Shown piece after piece: positions 15,630 through 25,023 of a stretch of DNA of 64,000 nucleotides. The stretch is taken from positions 1 to 64,000 of the forward strand of contig CP046106.1 of the NCBI GenBank assembly GCA_013343275.1, read 5' to 3'. The notes beneath the pieces are model-generated. The model searched no databases. It was not told where the DNA came from and saw nothing but the letters and a program-made list of their open reading frames with translations. Origin of the DNA: Candidatus Nanohaloarchaea archaeon. GTDB lineage: Archaea; Nanohalarchaeota; Nanosalinia; Nanosalinales; Nanosalinaceae. Made by a program: the position numbers and the translations under genes. The stretch's first letter is position 1, and each line of letters opens with the position of its first letter.

Positions 15630-16913
15630 TTAGGAGATGCCTTCCTGCTCAGAAAACAGGGTATAGAAGACATCGCTATCGAGTTCGGAGGCATTGTACT
15701 GGGCGTAAGGATTCATGATCCTGTTCTCTCCAGAGGCCAGAGTAACCCATGTATCAACACCTTCAGCAGGAACAACGATCTTGTCGCCGACCTTGCTCCT
15801 TGCATCAATCAGGTCCTGGAACTGTTCCTCGCTGACAGCTCTTGGAGCTCCGGAACCTATACTGGCCTGGGCGAAGAAGCTTGCTGCTATGAATATCGCT
15901 GCCAGGACAGTGAAGGCCTTGCGAAGTTCCTCCATATCGGTACTGGAGTATATGGATGCTGTGTAGAATCCGGCCAGTAATGGTAGTGCGAACTGTATCA
16001 TTCCTCCGAAGGGAATAGGTGCTCCGAGGTAGTAGAGAACTGCTCCTGTCAGGCTCCCTGCCGAGAAAATGTCGATAGTTCTATACTTCTCTCTGCTCAG
16101 GCCTATGCCCGCAATTACAATTACTGGGCTGATTGACGGGTAGAATTTCTCGAAGCTTGTGGTTATGTAGCTTCCTATGCTTGAGGTTGCGAAGAAAGCG
16201 ATGTAGTTAGGAAGCATGACTGCAAGTGCGAGGCCTGGTATCTTCCAGTCTAACTGTTTTCTCTCCAGTATGGTGTCAAACAGAGGCATACCGATTATGA
16301 AAGCTCCGAAAACCCAATGGGTCAGTACTGAAGCAAGTCCTGCAAAGATGTATCCTGCAAGATATTTTCTCTCCCTGTTTCTCCGGTAGAGTCTGTAGAG
16401 GCTGAAAGATGCTATCCCGAAGATGAACGCTGTTGCGAAAGACCAGAAACCCATCAACTGAGAGTGAAGTAAAGGTATCGACGCCCCGGCTATACCTGCT
16501 CCTAACAGGCTGGCTTCCCTGCCGAGCTTGTATGATCGTGAGAGTAGATAGGTAGCTGGAACTGCCAGACTGTATATCAGAGATACTGAAATTATTGTTG
16601 CGAGGCCTGTGGGCAGGAAAAGCATGAAGCCTGCTATGAATACGTGGAGAAACGGCGGGTAGTAGAACGTCTTCGAGTTCCTATCGATAACTGGGAGGCC
16701 TTGCACCATCTCCGAGTTACCCTGTATGTGCCACCAGGGTTGCATCAAGCTGTCCAGATCGCCTCTGGAAACGTCCAGAGCGGTCGAAGTATGGTAACTG
16801 GTGTCAACCCATCCGGGAGGTACAGTAGAAGCACTAAATACTGGAAAGGCCTTTACTGCAAAAACAGTAACAGTCAGCAAAGTGAGAACAAGTAAGGCCT
16901 TATCTCTCTTCAT
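15630..16913 (-). CDS. Polytopic membrane protein, GT-C glycosyltransferase-like
   Basis: 427 residues, about nine to ten hydrophobic helices. An extracytoplasmic loop after helix 1 holds acidic residues (WVDTSYHTSTALDVSRGDLD), and there is a motif YYPPFLH. Early luminal loops with acidic residues and a soluble C-terminal region (about 345-427) are typical of GT-C enzymes that use lipid-linked sugars, but no AglB signature (WWDYG) is present. The function is therefore tentative. Located between rps10 and the EF-1alpha gene. Confidence 0.6.
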   Translation of the reverse strand: MKRDKALLVLTLLTVTVFAVKAFPVFSASTVPPGWVDTSYHTSTALDVSRGDLDSLMQPWWHIQGNSEMVQGLPVIDRNSKTFYYPPFLHVFIAGFMLFLPTGLATIISVSLIYSLAVPATYLLSRSYKLGREASLLGAGIAGASIPLLHSQLMGFWSFATAFIFGIASFSLYRLYRRNRERKYLAGYIFAGLASVLTHWVFGAFIIGMPLFDTILERKQLDWKIPGLALAVMLPNYIAFFATSSIGSYITTSFEKFYPSISPVIVIAGIGLSREKYRTIDIFSAGSLTGAVLYYLGAPIPFGGMIQFALPLLAGFYTASIYSSTDMEELRKAFTVLAAIFIAASFFAQASIGSGAPRAVSEEQFQDLIDARSKVGDKIVVPAEGVDTWVTLASGENRIMNPYAQYNASELDSDVFYTLFSEQEGIS

Positions 16914-16927
16914 AGGTGTAGAATAAG

Positions 16928-17311
16928 TTACTCACGTTTTTCAATATCGTACTCGCCTTCGTCAAGAGGAACGTTTTGGACGGCCTCCGGATCTTCCTCA
17001 TTAAGTTCTTCATCTAGATAGGATTCTTTGAGGTCTTCGTCCATCATCTCCTCTACTTCTTCTTCAGCCAGTCCGTCAAATAGTCTATATTCTTCTCTTG
17101 ATGCCAGCTCTGTGCTTACGTTGTGTGAGAAGTTTCCGAATGCGAAGGATAGAGCTCCCAGACCTATGCTGCCGTTTGAAAGTGCGGCTCCTGCACCGGC
17201 CAGTCCTGCTACAGTTCCTGTCTTGGCGGCTTCCCCGGCGTAGTCAAAGTCTTCTATAGTATCTGCTACGTATTCTACGGCCTGGCGTTCTTTCTCTCCG
17301 AAAAGACTCAT
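16928..17311 (-). CDS. Hypothetical protein with a central hydrophobic segment
   Basis: 127 residues. A glycine/alanine-rich hydrophobic stretch (about residues 30-62: TGTVAGLAGAGAALSNGS, then LGALSFAFGNF) could be a membrane hairpin. The C-terminal half is strongly acidic (LAEEEVEEMMDEDLKE). It lies between EF-1alpha and the GT-C-like gene in the same direction. Not recognised. Confidence 0.55.
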   Translation of the reverse strand: MSLFGEKERQAVEYVADTIEDFDYAGEAAKTGTVAGLAGAGAALSNGSIGLGALSFAFGNFSHNVSTELASREEYRLFDGLAEEEVEEMMDEDLKESYLDEELNEEDPEAVQNVPLDEGEYDIEKRE

Positions 17312-17421
17312 AACTGTCTGTTGTTACCTAATGGTTAAAATCTTTCTGGTTGGATAGAATGGTTCTCGAGTTGAGTTTACTGGAAAGTAAGAGAATTGGA
17401 TTAGAAAAAGAGATATGGGGT

Positions 17422-17471
17422 GCATGCCGTTAGGCATGCTCCGAGATGGTGAAACTCTCTAGTTGAGTTTC
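17422..17471 (-). promoter_or_regulatory. Tandem hairpins immediately after the EF-1alpha gene
   Basis: Reading the minus strand, a perfect 7-bp hairpin (17465-17471 with 17451-17457) begins on the last base of the stop codon. After an 11-12 nt linker comes a second perfect 7-bp hairpin (GCATGCC, loop of four, GGCATGC; 17422-17439). The geometry matches the double hairpins at 22.9, 26.7, 52.9 and 53.2 kb. It may be a 3' end or stability element. Confidence 0.55.
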
Positions 17472-18757
17472 TACTCCTTCTCGTTGACTTTTAGAGCCTG
17501 TCCAGCTCCTACTGTCTGTCCCATGTCTCTGATTGCGAATCGTGCGAGCTGTGGGATTTCGTCGTTTTCTTCGATGACGAGTGGCTGCTGTGGTGTGATT
17601 TCAACCTTTGCTGCCTGTCCCTGCTTGATGTAGTCTGGGTCTTCTTCGATTGTCTCTCCTGTCTTTGGGTTCATGGTGGACTTGATGTCCGTGAATGTGC
17701 ATGAAACCTGTGCTGTGTTGACGTGGAATACTGGTGTGTATCCTTCGGAGATGACGTTAGGGTGGTTGAGGACGATGACCTGAGCTTCAAAGCTGTCAAC
17801 AACTGTTGGTGGGTTGTCGGCTGGTCCTGCGACGTCTCCTTTCTTGACGTCGGATTCTCCGACTCCTCTTGTGTTCCATCCAATGTTGTCTCCTGGGTGA
17901 GCTTCTTCTACTTCTTCGTGGTGCATTTCGATGGTCTTGACTTCTCCACCGATGTTCTTGTTCAGTCTTGTGGATGCAGGTTCGAACTTGATACTGTCTC
18001 CACCTTCGATGTCTCCAGTTTCAACTCTTCCTACTGTAACTGCTCCAATTCCTGAAATGTTGTATACGTCCTGGATAGGGATTCTTAGTGGTAGGTCTCC
18101 AGGCTTTTCAGGTTCTTCAAGGTCGTCTAGAGCTTCGAGTAGGGAAGGTCCGTCGTACCATCCCATTTCGTCGGAAGGCTCTGTTACGCCTTCTCCTTCG
18201 AATGCGGAGATAGGTACGAAGTCGATCTCAGATGTGTCATATCCTACGCCCTGAAGCATCTCGGAAACTTCGTCCTTGATGTCTTCGAATGCGTCTTCCT
18301 CGTAGTCTTCAAGATCCATCTTGTTGACTGAAACGACTAGCTGGTCGATTCCCAGTGTCTTTGCGAGGTAAGCGTGCTCCTTTGTCTGAGGCTGAATTCC
18401 GTCGTCTGCTGCGACTGTTAGAACTCCAGCGTCAGCCTGAGAAGCTCCTGTGATCATGTTTTTAATGAAGTCTCTGTGGCCAGGTGCGTCGATGATTGTG
18501 AAGTGATAATTATCTGAATCGAATTCCTGGTGAGCGAGGTCGATTGTAACTCCTCTTTCTCTCTCCTCTTCTAGAGAGTCCATTGCGAATGCGAATCCGA
18601 AGGACTCTTTTCCTGCTTCTTCAGCAGCTTCTTCGAGCTTTCTCATTTCTTCTTCTGGTAGGTTTTCGGTATCCCATAGAAGTCTTCCAATAGAGGTTGA
18701 CTTTCCGTGGTCTACGTGTCCGATGAATACTAGATTAACGTGTGGTTTATCTGCCAT
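17471..18757 (-). CDS. tuf: Translation elongation factor EF-1alpha
   Basis: 428 residues, full length. GTPase motifs are GHVDHGKST (G1), RGVTIDLAH (G2), [12 protein letters not shown] (G3), NKMD (G4) and a C-terminal beta-barrel pair with HVNTAQVSC. It delivers aminoacyl-tRNA to the ribosome. RBS AGGTGA and a TTTTTAAAG promoter element (about 18809-18818) lie in the 154-nt gap to EF-2, so it is probably also transcribed on its own. I saw no AGGCCT in this gene, unlike its surroundings. Confidence 0.98.
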   Translation of the reverse strand: MADKPHVNLVFIGHVDHGKSTSIGRLLWDTENLPEEEMRKLEEAAEEAGKESFGFAFAMDSLEEERERGVTIDLAHQEFDSDNYHFTIIDAPGHRDFIKNMITGASQADAGVLTVAADDGIQPQTKEHAYLAKTLGIDQLVVSVNKMDLEDYEEDAFEDIKDEVSEMLQGVGYDTSEIDFVPISAFEGEGVTEPSDEMGWYDGPSLLEALDDLEEPEKPGDLPLRIPIQDVYNISGIGAVTVGRVETGDIEGGDSIKFEPASTRLNKNIGGEVKTIEMHHEEVEEAHPGDNIGWNTRGVGESDVKKGDVAGPADNPPTVVDSFEAQVIVLNHPNVISEGYTPVFHVNTAQVSCTFTDIKSTMNPKTGETIEEDPDYIKQGQAAKVEITPQQPLVIEENDEIPQLARFAIRDMGQTVGAGQALKVNEKE

Positions 18758-18911
18758 TTGGTGGTCACCTATTGATGCGTATAATTCAGAATTACTCTGT
18801 TAAACTTTAAAAAGGGTGTGTGGTCCACAGCAGCAAAGGCCTTTGAAAAAGTAAACGTCTGGAAATTAGAGAAAAGAGAGGAAAATGTAGAGGTGAAGGT
18901 GGAAGAGGCCT

Positions 18912-21104
18912 TTATTCCTCTTCGAGTGTTGGCATTTCTTCCTTCATACCTTTTCTTTCTCTGATCTCCATGATCTTCTCTTCCTGTAGGTTCATTGGTA
19001 GTGGTTCGAAGACCATGTCCTTTGGATTGAAGAATCCTTTTCCGTTTGTTGCGGACTTGAGTGCGGCCTCGAATCCGAACATTTCTTCTACAGGGAGTTT
19101 ACATGTGAGCATGGTGGAGTCTCCTTCTTCCTCCATGTCCTGTACGTCTCCTCTTCTGTTGGAGACTTCTGTCATTGCGTCTCCCATCTTGTCTGTAGGT
19201 GTGTCGATTCTGAGGATTCTGACAGGTTCGATCAGTCTTGGTGAGGACTGCAGGAAGCCTCTTCTGAGCGCATCCTTTGTGGCCGGGATCATCTGTGATG
19301 GGCCTCTGTGGATTGCGTCTTCGTGCAGGCTTGCGTCGTGAAGGCTGACTTTCAGACCAATTACTGGTTCGTTAGCTAGTGGGCCTTCGTCTGTGAATTC
19401 GTGGAATGCGTCTACCAGGTATTCCTGGATTTCACGCAGGTTCTTGATACCTCTTGATTCGTTGATGAAGATGTTCTCTTCGTGGACGTCGATTACGCTG
19501 TCTGCTTCGTCTTTGTCCATTCCTGCTTCGATAAGTGCTTCCTTGATTTCGTGCTGTTCGTCGGCCTGCATCTTTACCTCTTCGTAGTCCTCTTTGAGGA
19601 ACTTTCTGACTGATTCGTCTAGAGGTTCTACTGAGATCTCCAGTTTGTTGTGCCGGTTTGGTGATTTTCCTTCGACTACCGGGCTCTCGTCCTCGATTCC
19701 TTCTCTGAATACTACGATCGGTTCGGATACGTTGATGTCGATGCCTTTTTCTTCAAGGTATCTTTCGATCTTGGCCTCGATGTGTAGTTCTCCGAGTCCG
19801 GAGACCAGTGTTTCTCCTGTTTCTTCGTCGATGTCGACCTTGATTGTGTTGTCTTCTTTCGCACGTTTTCTGAGTGCTTCGATCAGCTTTGGAAGGTCGG
19901 ATGTCTTCTTAGGTTCGATGGATTTTGTAACTACAGGTTCGAAGACGTGTTCGATCTGCTCGAATGGTGTGAGGTCTTCGGCTTCTCCCTTTCTTACGAA
20001 TGTTTCTCCTGTGGAGAAGTCTGGGCCTGTGATTGCTACAATGTTTCCGTTTGGAACGCTGTCAACTGTAAGCTTTCTTGGACCGGAGTAAATTCCGACC
20101 TGCTGTGCTCTTTCAGTCTTCTGGCTTCCAATTCCGTATAGTTCGTCTCCTTCTTTTACGGTTCCAGAGTAGATTCTTGCTGTGACGATTGTTCCTGCGT
20201 GTTCGTCGTCTTCTACGTTTGTGACGACTCCTACGAGATTTCCTTCTTCGTCGTGCTCCATCATGTCCTGGCCTACTTCGGATTCTACGTCGCCAGGCCA
20301 TACTGCTGGAATTCTCCATTCTGCTGCTTCCTGTGGGTTGACTAGGTGGTCTACTACCATGTCCAGTACGACTTCTTCGATCGGTGCGTCTGCTCGGAGG
20401 CCTTCGTGGTCTCCTTCGTTTACTCTGTCGATTACGTCGCCGAATGTGATTCCGGTTTCCTGCATGTAAGGCATGGAGATAGCCCAGTTCTTCAGTGCGG
20501 ATCCGAATGCTACTGTTCCGTCCTGTACGCTCATTTCCCATTCTTTGGCTGTTTCTTCGTCTGCGTACTTTCTGAGTGCTGCGTTTACTCCTCTGATGAT
20601 TTCTGTGAATCTTTCCTGCATCTCTTCAGGTGTGAGCTGCATCTCTTCGATCAGTCGGTCGACCTTGTTGATGAACAGTACCGGCTTGACGCCTTCTTTC
20701 AGTGCCTGTTCCATAACTGTCTCTGTCTGAGGCATTACGCCGTCGACTGCGTCGACGAGAACTACTACTCCGTCGACTGCACGCATGGCTCGTGTAACGT
20801 CTCCTCCGAAGTCAACGTGCCCTGGTGTGTCGATCAGGTTGATCAGGTAATCGTCGTCATTGTATTCGTGGACCATCGAGATGTTTGCAGAATAGATAGT
20901 AATACCTCTCTCTGCTTCCTGCTCGTCGAAGTCCATAAATCTCTGGTCTCCAGCCAGCTTATCAGATATCATGCCGGCTCGGGCCAGAAGGTTGTCTGTT
21001 AGTGTTGTTTTACCGTGGTCGATGTGTGCTGCGATAGCAATGTTCCTGATGTGCTCAGGATCATTAACTACCTCTTTAATTGCGTCAAGCTCTTTATCGG
21101 ACAT
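18912..21104 (-). CDS. fusA: Translation elongation factor EF-2
   Basis: 730 residues, normal length. G1 [16 protein letters not shown]2 RGITIYSANIS, G3 DTPGHVDFGG and G4 NKVDR are all present. Domain IV contains HEDAIHRGPSQMIPA, whose histidine (in IHRGP) is the residue converted to diphthamide. It catalyses translocation. The last diphthamide step is carried out by Dph6, a domain found fused to asparagine synthase at 35992-37950. Confidence 0.98.
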   Translation of the reverse strand: MSDKELDAIKEVVNDPEHIRNIAIAAHIDHGKTTLTDNLLARAGMISDKLAGDQRFMDFDEQEAERGITIYSANISMVHEYNDDDYLINLIDTPGHVDFGGDVTRAMRAVDGVVVLVDAVDGVMPQTETVMEQALKEGVKPVLFINKVDRLIEEMQLTPEEMQERFTEIIRGVNAALRKYADEETAKEWEMSVQDGTVAFGSALKNWAISMPYMQETGITFGDVIDRVNEGDHEGLRADAPIEEVVLDMVVDHLVNPQEAAEWRIPAVWPGDVESEVGQDMMEHDEEGNLVGVVTNVEDDEHAGTIVTARIYSGTVKEGDELYGIGSQKTERAQQVGIYSGPRKLTVDSVPNGNIVAITGPDFSTGETFVRKGEAEDLTPFEQIEHVFEPVVTKSIEPKKTSDLPKLIEALRKRAKEDNTIKVDIDEETGETLVSGLGELHIEAKIERYLEEKGIDINVSEPIVVFREGIEDESPVVEGKSPNRHNKLEISVEPLDESVRKFLKEDYEEVKMQADEQHEIKEALIEAGMDKDEADSVIDVHEENIFINESRGIKNLREIQEYLVDAFHEFTDEGPLANEPVIGLKVSLHDASLHEDAIHRGPSQMIPATKDALRRGFLQSSPRLIEPVRILRIDTPTDKMGDAMTEVSNRRGDVQDMEEEGDSTMLTCKLPVEEMFGFEAALKSATNGKGFFNPKDMVFEPLPMNLQEEKIMEIRERKGMKEEMPTLEEE

Positions 21105-21209
21105 ATTTCAATTTTCACCGTTGATTATAGTAGAGAAAGCACTTGCAATTTTTAAAAATGGATCGAGAAACACAGCAGATTTAACGCCTCAGCAGAAATA
21201 ATTCTCAAC

Positions 21210-21842
21210 ATGAAGTACGATGCAGTAATCTTCGACCTTGACGGAACGCTACTACAGTCAACATCCGAAGATCTCTCCTGGCTTGAGAGAGCAGTGGAAA
21301 GAGCACTGGAGAAACAAGGCCTCCAGACACCGGATTCGCGACTGATGGAGCTTTCTGGTATCAGAGGCTCGGAGAAGTTTACTGAGGCCTGTCGCAAAGT
21401 TGGTGCGGAGCCTGAAAATTTGTGGCCTGTGGTAGAAGGTGAGAGGATGGAAGGCAAGAAAGAACTGATAGAGTCCGGCCGGTTAGAACTGAAGGACGGC
21501 GCTGAGGAACTTCTCAGGTTTCTCCATAATCAAGATATCAGGGCCTCGGTTATTAGCAACTCTCCTGATCTAACTGTAGAGATGGTGGTCGAAGAGTTCG
21601 ATCTGAAGTCCTACCTGCATTACTACAGGGGTATCACTACTTTTGAGGACCTCGCACATAGAAAGCCTGACCCTGTACATATTGATTATGCTTTAGCCGA
21701 ACTTCACTGCAGTAACCCGGTCTATGTTGGAGACTCTGAAAGTGATGAAGAGGCCTCTATCAGGGAAGGCATAGATGATTTGATTCTTGGCAAGGATATA
21801 GACGGTCTTTCACAGGTTAAGGCCCTAGATAGGTTAGAATGA
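21210..21842 (+). CDS. HAD-superfamily phosphatase (phosphoglycolate phosphatase-like)
   Basis: 210 residues. Motif I DLDGTLLQS with both catalytic aspartates, a helical cap (about 18-85), motif II VISNSPD, motif III lysine in HRKPDP, and motif IV GDSESDEEAS. Possible substrates are phosphoglycolate or sugar phosphates. A TATA-like GATTTAACG lies about 25 nt before the ATG, so the mRNA is probably leaderless. Its 3' end overlaps the convergent Zn-ribbon gene by 26 nt. Confidence 0.9.
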   Translation: MKYDAVIFDLDGTLLQSTSEDLSWLERAVERALEKQGLQTPDSRLMELSGIRGSEKFTEACRKVGAEPENLWPVVEGERMEGKKELIESGRLELKDGAEELLRFLHNQDIRASVISNSPDLTVEMVVEEFDLKSYLHYYRGITTFEDLAHRKPDPVHIDYALAELHCSNPVYVGDSESDEEASIREGIDDLILGKDIDGLSQVKALDRLE

Positions 21843-22155
21843 AGTAGAGCGCTGCTATGATAAGGAACGGAATGGTAATGTACTGCAGTATGCCTATTTC
21901 ACCCTCTCCTAAGTCGGTGTCTATCTTCTCCTGTTTTACAGGTTCAAATTCGATGTCTTCCAGTTCTTCCTCCTGTTTTTCTGGATCTCCGGACGGCATA
22001 GGCCCTCGGTAGTCGCATTCGTTACATTTCCACTTGTTCAGGTTGGCTATCAGTTCACCTAGCTGATTGGTGTGGCTGGTGTCGAACTCGACGTTGGTCG
22101 ATCCGCAGTTGGGACAGAATCGCTTGTTAGGCACTATCGAAAATTTAGTTTTCAA
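21817..22155 (-). CDS. Zinc-ribbon membrane protein
   Basis: 112 residues. An N-terminal zinc ribbon (CPNCGS ... CNECDYRG) is followed by an acidic linker and one C-terminal transmembrane segment (about 90-109), so the ribbon is probably cytoplasmic. Located between rps7 and EF-2 in the superoperon, same direction. Function unknown. Confidence 0.7.
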   Translation of the reverse strand: MKTKFSIVPNKRFCPNCGSTNVEFDTSHTNQLGELIANLNKWKCNECDYRGPMPSGDPEKQEEELEDIEFEPVKQEKIDTDLGEGEIGILQYITIPFLIIAALYFILTYLGP

Positions 22156-22233
22156 ACGTTAAATTTGGAAGGAAGAAGTTGTCAAAAGTAATAGGGAAGA
22201 AGTGAAAAGTGGGTTGGAAGAGAAAAGAGGGGC

Positions 22234-22860
22234 TTATCGGGCGCCTTCTGCTTCTCTTTCTCTTCTTTCTTTTTCTCTGACTGCTCTGACGTCGTCGTCT
22301 CCGTTTGCTGCGCCGATGATTTCCTGGGCGAGTGTTTCGACGGCGTCTTCTGAGGATGCGAGTCTTTTCTCGTATGATCCCTGTGAGAGAAGTCTTAGGG
22401 CCATGTCTACTCTTCTCTGCGGTGAGACGAGTACTGCTTTTCTGGCTCGTACTCCTCCTCTCTGGTATGTGACTACTTCTTCTACTGGTGCGGAGTTCTC
22501 GATTGCGTCGACTAGAATCTGGAATGGGTTCTCTCCGGTTTCTTCTTCGATTATTTCGAAGGCGTCTTCGATTATGTTCCAGAGTTTTTCGCTCTTTCCG
22601 ACGTTAATGCCGGAAGTAATGTAGTGCTTGTTGGATCTGTGTCCTGCAACGTAGAGGTGGTTGAGAAGTCTTTCAGCGATAGGTACGTCGGCCTTGTAGA
22701 ACTGTTTCTCGCTGTGTCTTCCTTTAGATCGTGGTGCGAGAATGTTTTCCAGGCTGATGTATCTTACGAGGCCTTCGTCTGAGATTTCTGCTTCGGATGC
22801 GTCCCATCGTCCGAACATCTTTATTTCGTCGTCTAGGTCTAGTGTTGCTGCGTCTGTCAT
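22234..22860 (-). CDS. rps7: 30S ribosomal protein uS7
   Basis: 208 residues from the ATG at 22860. A TTG two codons upstream is possible but would lie inside the hairpin. Family signatures are KQFYKADVPIAERLLNHLYVAG, NPFQILVDAIENSAPVEEV and RRVDMALRLLSQG. The upstream hairpin at 22865-22887 pairs the Shine-Dalgarno GGTGA with TCACC, so translation may be controlled by RNA folding or depend on translation of the 18-codon ORF in front. Confidence 0.96.
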   Translation of the reverse strand: MTDAATLDLDDEIKMFGRWDASEAEISDEGLVRYISLENILAPRSKGRHSEKQFYKADVPIAERLLNHLYVAGHRSNKHYITSGINVGKSEKLWNIIEDAFEIIEEETGENPFQILVDAIENSAPVEEVVTYQRGGVRARKAVLVSPQRRVDMALRLLSQGSYEKRLASSEDAVETLAQEIIGAANGDDDVRAVREKERREREAEGAR

Positions 22861-22862
22861 GA

Positions 22863-22919
22863 TCAAAATTCACCTGTGGTGAATTTTCGTGATTCCATAA
22901 AATCTTTGATTTTAGTCAT
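22863..22919 (-). promoter_or_regulatory. Double-hairpin spacer A with an 18-codon ORF (rps12-rps7)
   Basis: Exactly 57 nt form an open frame (MTKIKDFMESRKFTTGEF) from an ATG just after the rps12 stop to a TGA two bases before the rps7 ATG. The same bases form two perfect hairpins: TAAAATC/GATTTTA with an AAA loop, and a 10-bp stem AAAATTCACC/GGTGAATTTT with a 3-nt loop (22865-22887). The second stem sequesters the rps7 RBS. Equivalent elements lie at 52911-52967 and 53168-53224. Confidence 0.65.
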
Positions 22920-22923
22920 TTTA

Positions 22924-23346
22924 TCACCGTGTTGGTTTCTGCTTGTTTCCTGCGACGAGTTCTTCTAGGCTTACGCCGTTTACCTTGATTACTTTGTATC
23001 GTACTGTTGGAATGTCTCCCTTAGGCCCGGAGTCTGCTCCACCGATACCTTCAATCAGTACTTCGTCGTGCTCGTCGATGTGATCGATCGCTCCGTCTCC
23101 TGGAACGAAAGCTGTCAACTGTTTTCCGTTTTTAAGTAGCTGTACACGGACACATTTACGTAGTGCGGAGTTAGGCTGCTTTGCCTCGATAATACGTTTT
23201 TCTAGTACAATTCCTCTTCCCTGAGGTGAACCCTCTAGAGGGTCGGCCTGTTCCTTCAGGTTAAGCATTCTTCTCTTGTAATCTTTATCGCTCCAGCGGT
23301 ACTGCTGTCTCTTTTTCCGCATCTTCCGTGCGTTGTATAAACCCAT
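22924..23346 (-). CDS. rps12: 30S ribosomal protein uS12
   Basis: 140 residues. Contains the decoding-centre loop [16 protein letters not shown] and [21 protein letters not shown]; the family's C-terminal [11 protein letters not shown] is present. It is separated from rps7 only by the double-hairpin spacer. Upstream, where nusA is usual, an ABC1 kinase and a GT2-GtrA gene are inserted. Confidence 0.97.
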   Translation of the reverse strand: MGLYNARKMRKKRQQYRWSDKDYKRRMLNLKEQADPLEGSPQGRGIVLEKRIIEAKQPNSALRKCVRVQLLKNGKQLTAFVPGDGAIDHIDEHDEVLIEGIGGADSGPKGDIPTVRYKVIKVNGVSLEELVAGNKQKPTR

Positions 23347-23428
23347 ATCCTATATCCCGGCACTAAACTTTTTATACCGTAGGCAAAAAGGGAGGTGGAT
23401 TTAGTCTCGCACAGGAGTAAAAGGCGAG

Positions 23429-24988
23429 TTATTTATTGGTGTGGAACAGGTATGCTGCAAATAACATTTCTAGTGCACCGAGCGCTATCAGCTCTTTCCG
23501 GCCCTGTGTAAGGAGGAATGCGGAGGATATGATGAGGCCTGCTTCAAGTGTTCTGCTGTCGTTCTGCTGGTTCTCTACATGTACTTCTGTTTCTTTCTGT
23601 TCTGTGAGTTCGTTCAGTTTGGACGGTAGTTCTGTTATCAGATCCCGGTTCTCTACTATGTCAAGTGATAGTTCCTCCATCAGTTTCTCCGGCTGGAAGT
23701 CATCTCGCAAGATCTGCTTGATCGTGTCCCTGAACTCGTCGTTTATCTCGTACTCAGGAGCTACTGCCATACCGATCCCTTCCATTGTTACCATGCTCTT
23801 ACCCATTAGGACGAGTGACTGCGGCATGATGACTCCGTGACGGGAGGCCTGTATGGTCATATCCAGGAACTGTCCTGTGAAGCTGACTTCTTCCAGGTTG
23901 GCGTTCTGGATCAACAGTATTTTCTCCTCAAGTTCGGCCTTCAGTGCTTCTTCATCGGCGTCGTCCTGTACATGTCCCATCCGTTTCAGATCTTCGAAGG
24001 CCTTGTCTACATCCTCTCTGAGAGAATGCAGTATCATCAGAGCCATGTTTTCTCTAGTGTCCTTGCTGAGGTTGCCCATCATCCCGAAGTCGATCATGAT
24101 GAGTGTGCCGTCTTCCCGCACCAGGAAGTTTGAAGGGTGAGGATCTGCATGGAAGAAGCCATCTCTCAGTATCTGCTTGAGGCTTGAACGGATGGCTGTG
24201 CCAGCAAGTTTCTCGTTATCGATTTCCATGTTCTTCAGGGCCTCGGTGTCGCTGCTCTTCACTCCGTCAACATACTCCATTACCATGGCTTTCTCCGTCG
24301 TCATCTCTGTGTATATATCAGGTATCTTGATATTGTCCTCATCGGAGAGGTTCTCTGCAAGCAGTTCGCCGTTGCGGGCCTCTTTCTTTAAGTTAAGCTC
24401 CTGACGTGTCCATCTTGAGAACTCTTTGACGGCTCTAAGAAGCTGGATGTCTTCCAGGAAACTTGAGTTTTTCACTCCTCTGTGCGCCAGGAACTCCAGT
24501 ATCTCCAGATCTCTGCTTACCTCTTCCTTTATACCAGGTCTACGTATCTTTACAACTACATCGCTACCATCTTCCAGAGTGGCCCTGTGAACCTGTGCAA
24601 TTGATGCTGCTGCAATATGTTCCTCTTCAAAGTTCTCGAACTTTTCCAGTCCTATCTCCTCGTCAACTATTTCCCTGGCTTTCTCGGAGTCGAATCCCGG
24701 CACATCGTCCTGAAGTTTCTGAAGTTCTTCTGTATATTCCTCGGGAACTATGTCAGGCCTTTCTGCCATGATCTGTCCGAACTTGATGAATGTAGGACCT
24801 AGCTGTTCGAATGTTTCACGCAGTCTTTCCGGTGGAGGAACTTTTTTCCGTGAGAATTTCTTTGTTATAGGTACTCTGTCAAGCATGTCTATTTCGTCCA
24901 GAAATATACCTAGGCCTTGTTCCGCCATTATGGTTATTATTTCGTCGAATCTTTCGACGTCTTCCACCTTGTTTTCTAGAAGGCCCAT
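23429..24988 (-). CDS. ABC1/UbiB-family atypical kinase
   Basis: 519 residues. Motifs: the KxGQ helix region TFIKFGQIMAERPDIVP, the Ala-rich nucleotide loop AAASIAQVHRA, a catalytic lysine in VVVKIRRPG, the catalytic loop DGFFHADPHPSNFLV and the metal site IDFGMMG. The C-terminus has hydrophobic segments (AGLIISSAFLLTQ, LEMLFAAYLF) that anchor it in the membrane. UbiB-type proteins act in isoprenoid-lipid or quinone metabolism. Its place within the ribosomal operon, between GT2-GtrA and rps12, is atypical. Confidence 0.93.
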   Translation of the reverse strand: MGLLENKVEDVERFDEIITIMAEQGLGIFLDEIDMLDRVPITKKFSRKKVPPPERLRETFEQLGPTFIKFGQIMAERPDIVPEEYTEELQKLQDDVPGFDSEKAREIVDEEIGLEKFENFEEEHIAAASIAQVHRATLEDGSDVVVKIRRPGIKEEVSRDLEILEFLAHRGVKNSSFLEDIQLLRAVKEFSRWTRQELNLKKEARNGELLAENLSDEDNIKIPDIYTEMTTEKAMVMEYVDGVKSSDTEALKNMEIDNEKLAGTAIRSSLKQILRDGFFHADPHPSNFLVREDGTLIMIDFGMMGNLSKDTRENMALMILHSLREDVDKAFEDLKRMGHVQDDADEEALKAELEEKILLIQNANLEEVSFTGQFLDMTIQASRHGVIMPQSLVLMGKSMVTMEGIGMAVAPEYEINDEFRDTIKQILRDDFQPEKLMEELSLDIVENRDLITELPSKLNELTEQKETEVHVENQQNDSRTLEAGLIISSAFLLTQGRKELIALGALEMLFAAYLFHTNK

Positions 24989-25023
24989 ACTTCCTGTTTG
25001 TTTAACTGGGTAAAAAAGATACG

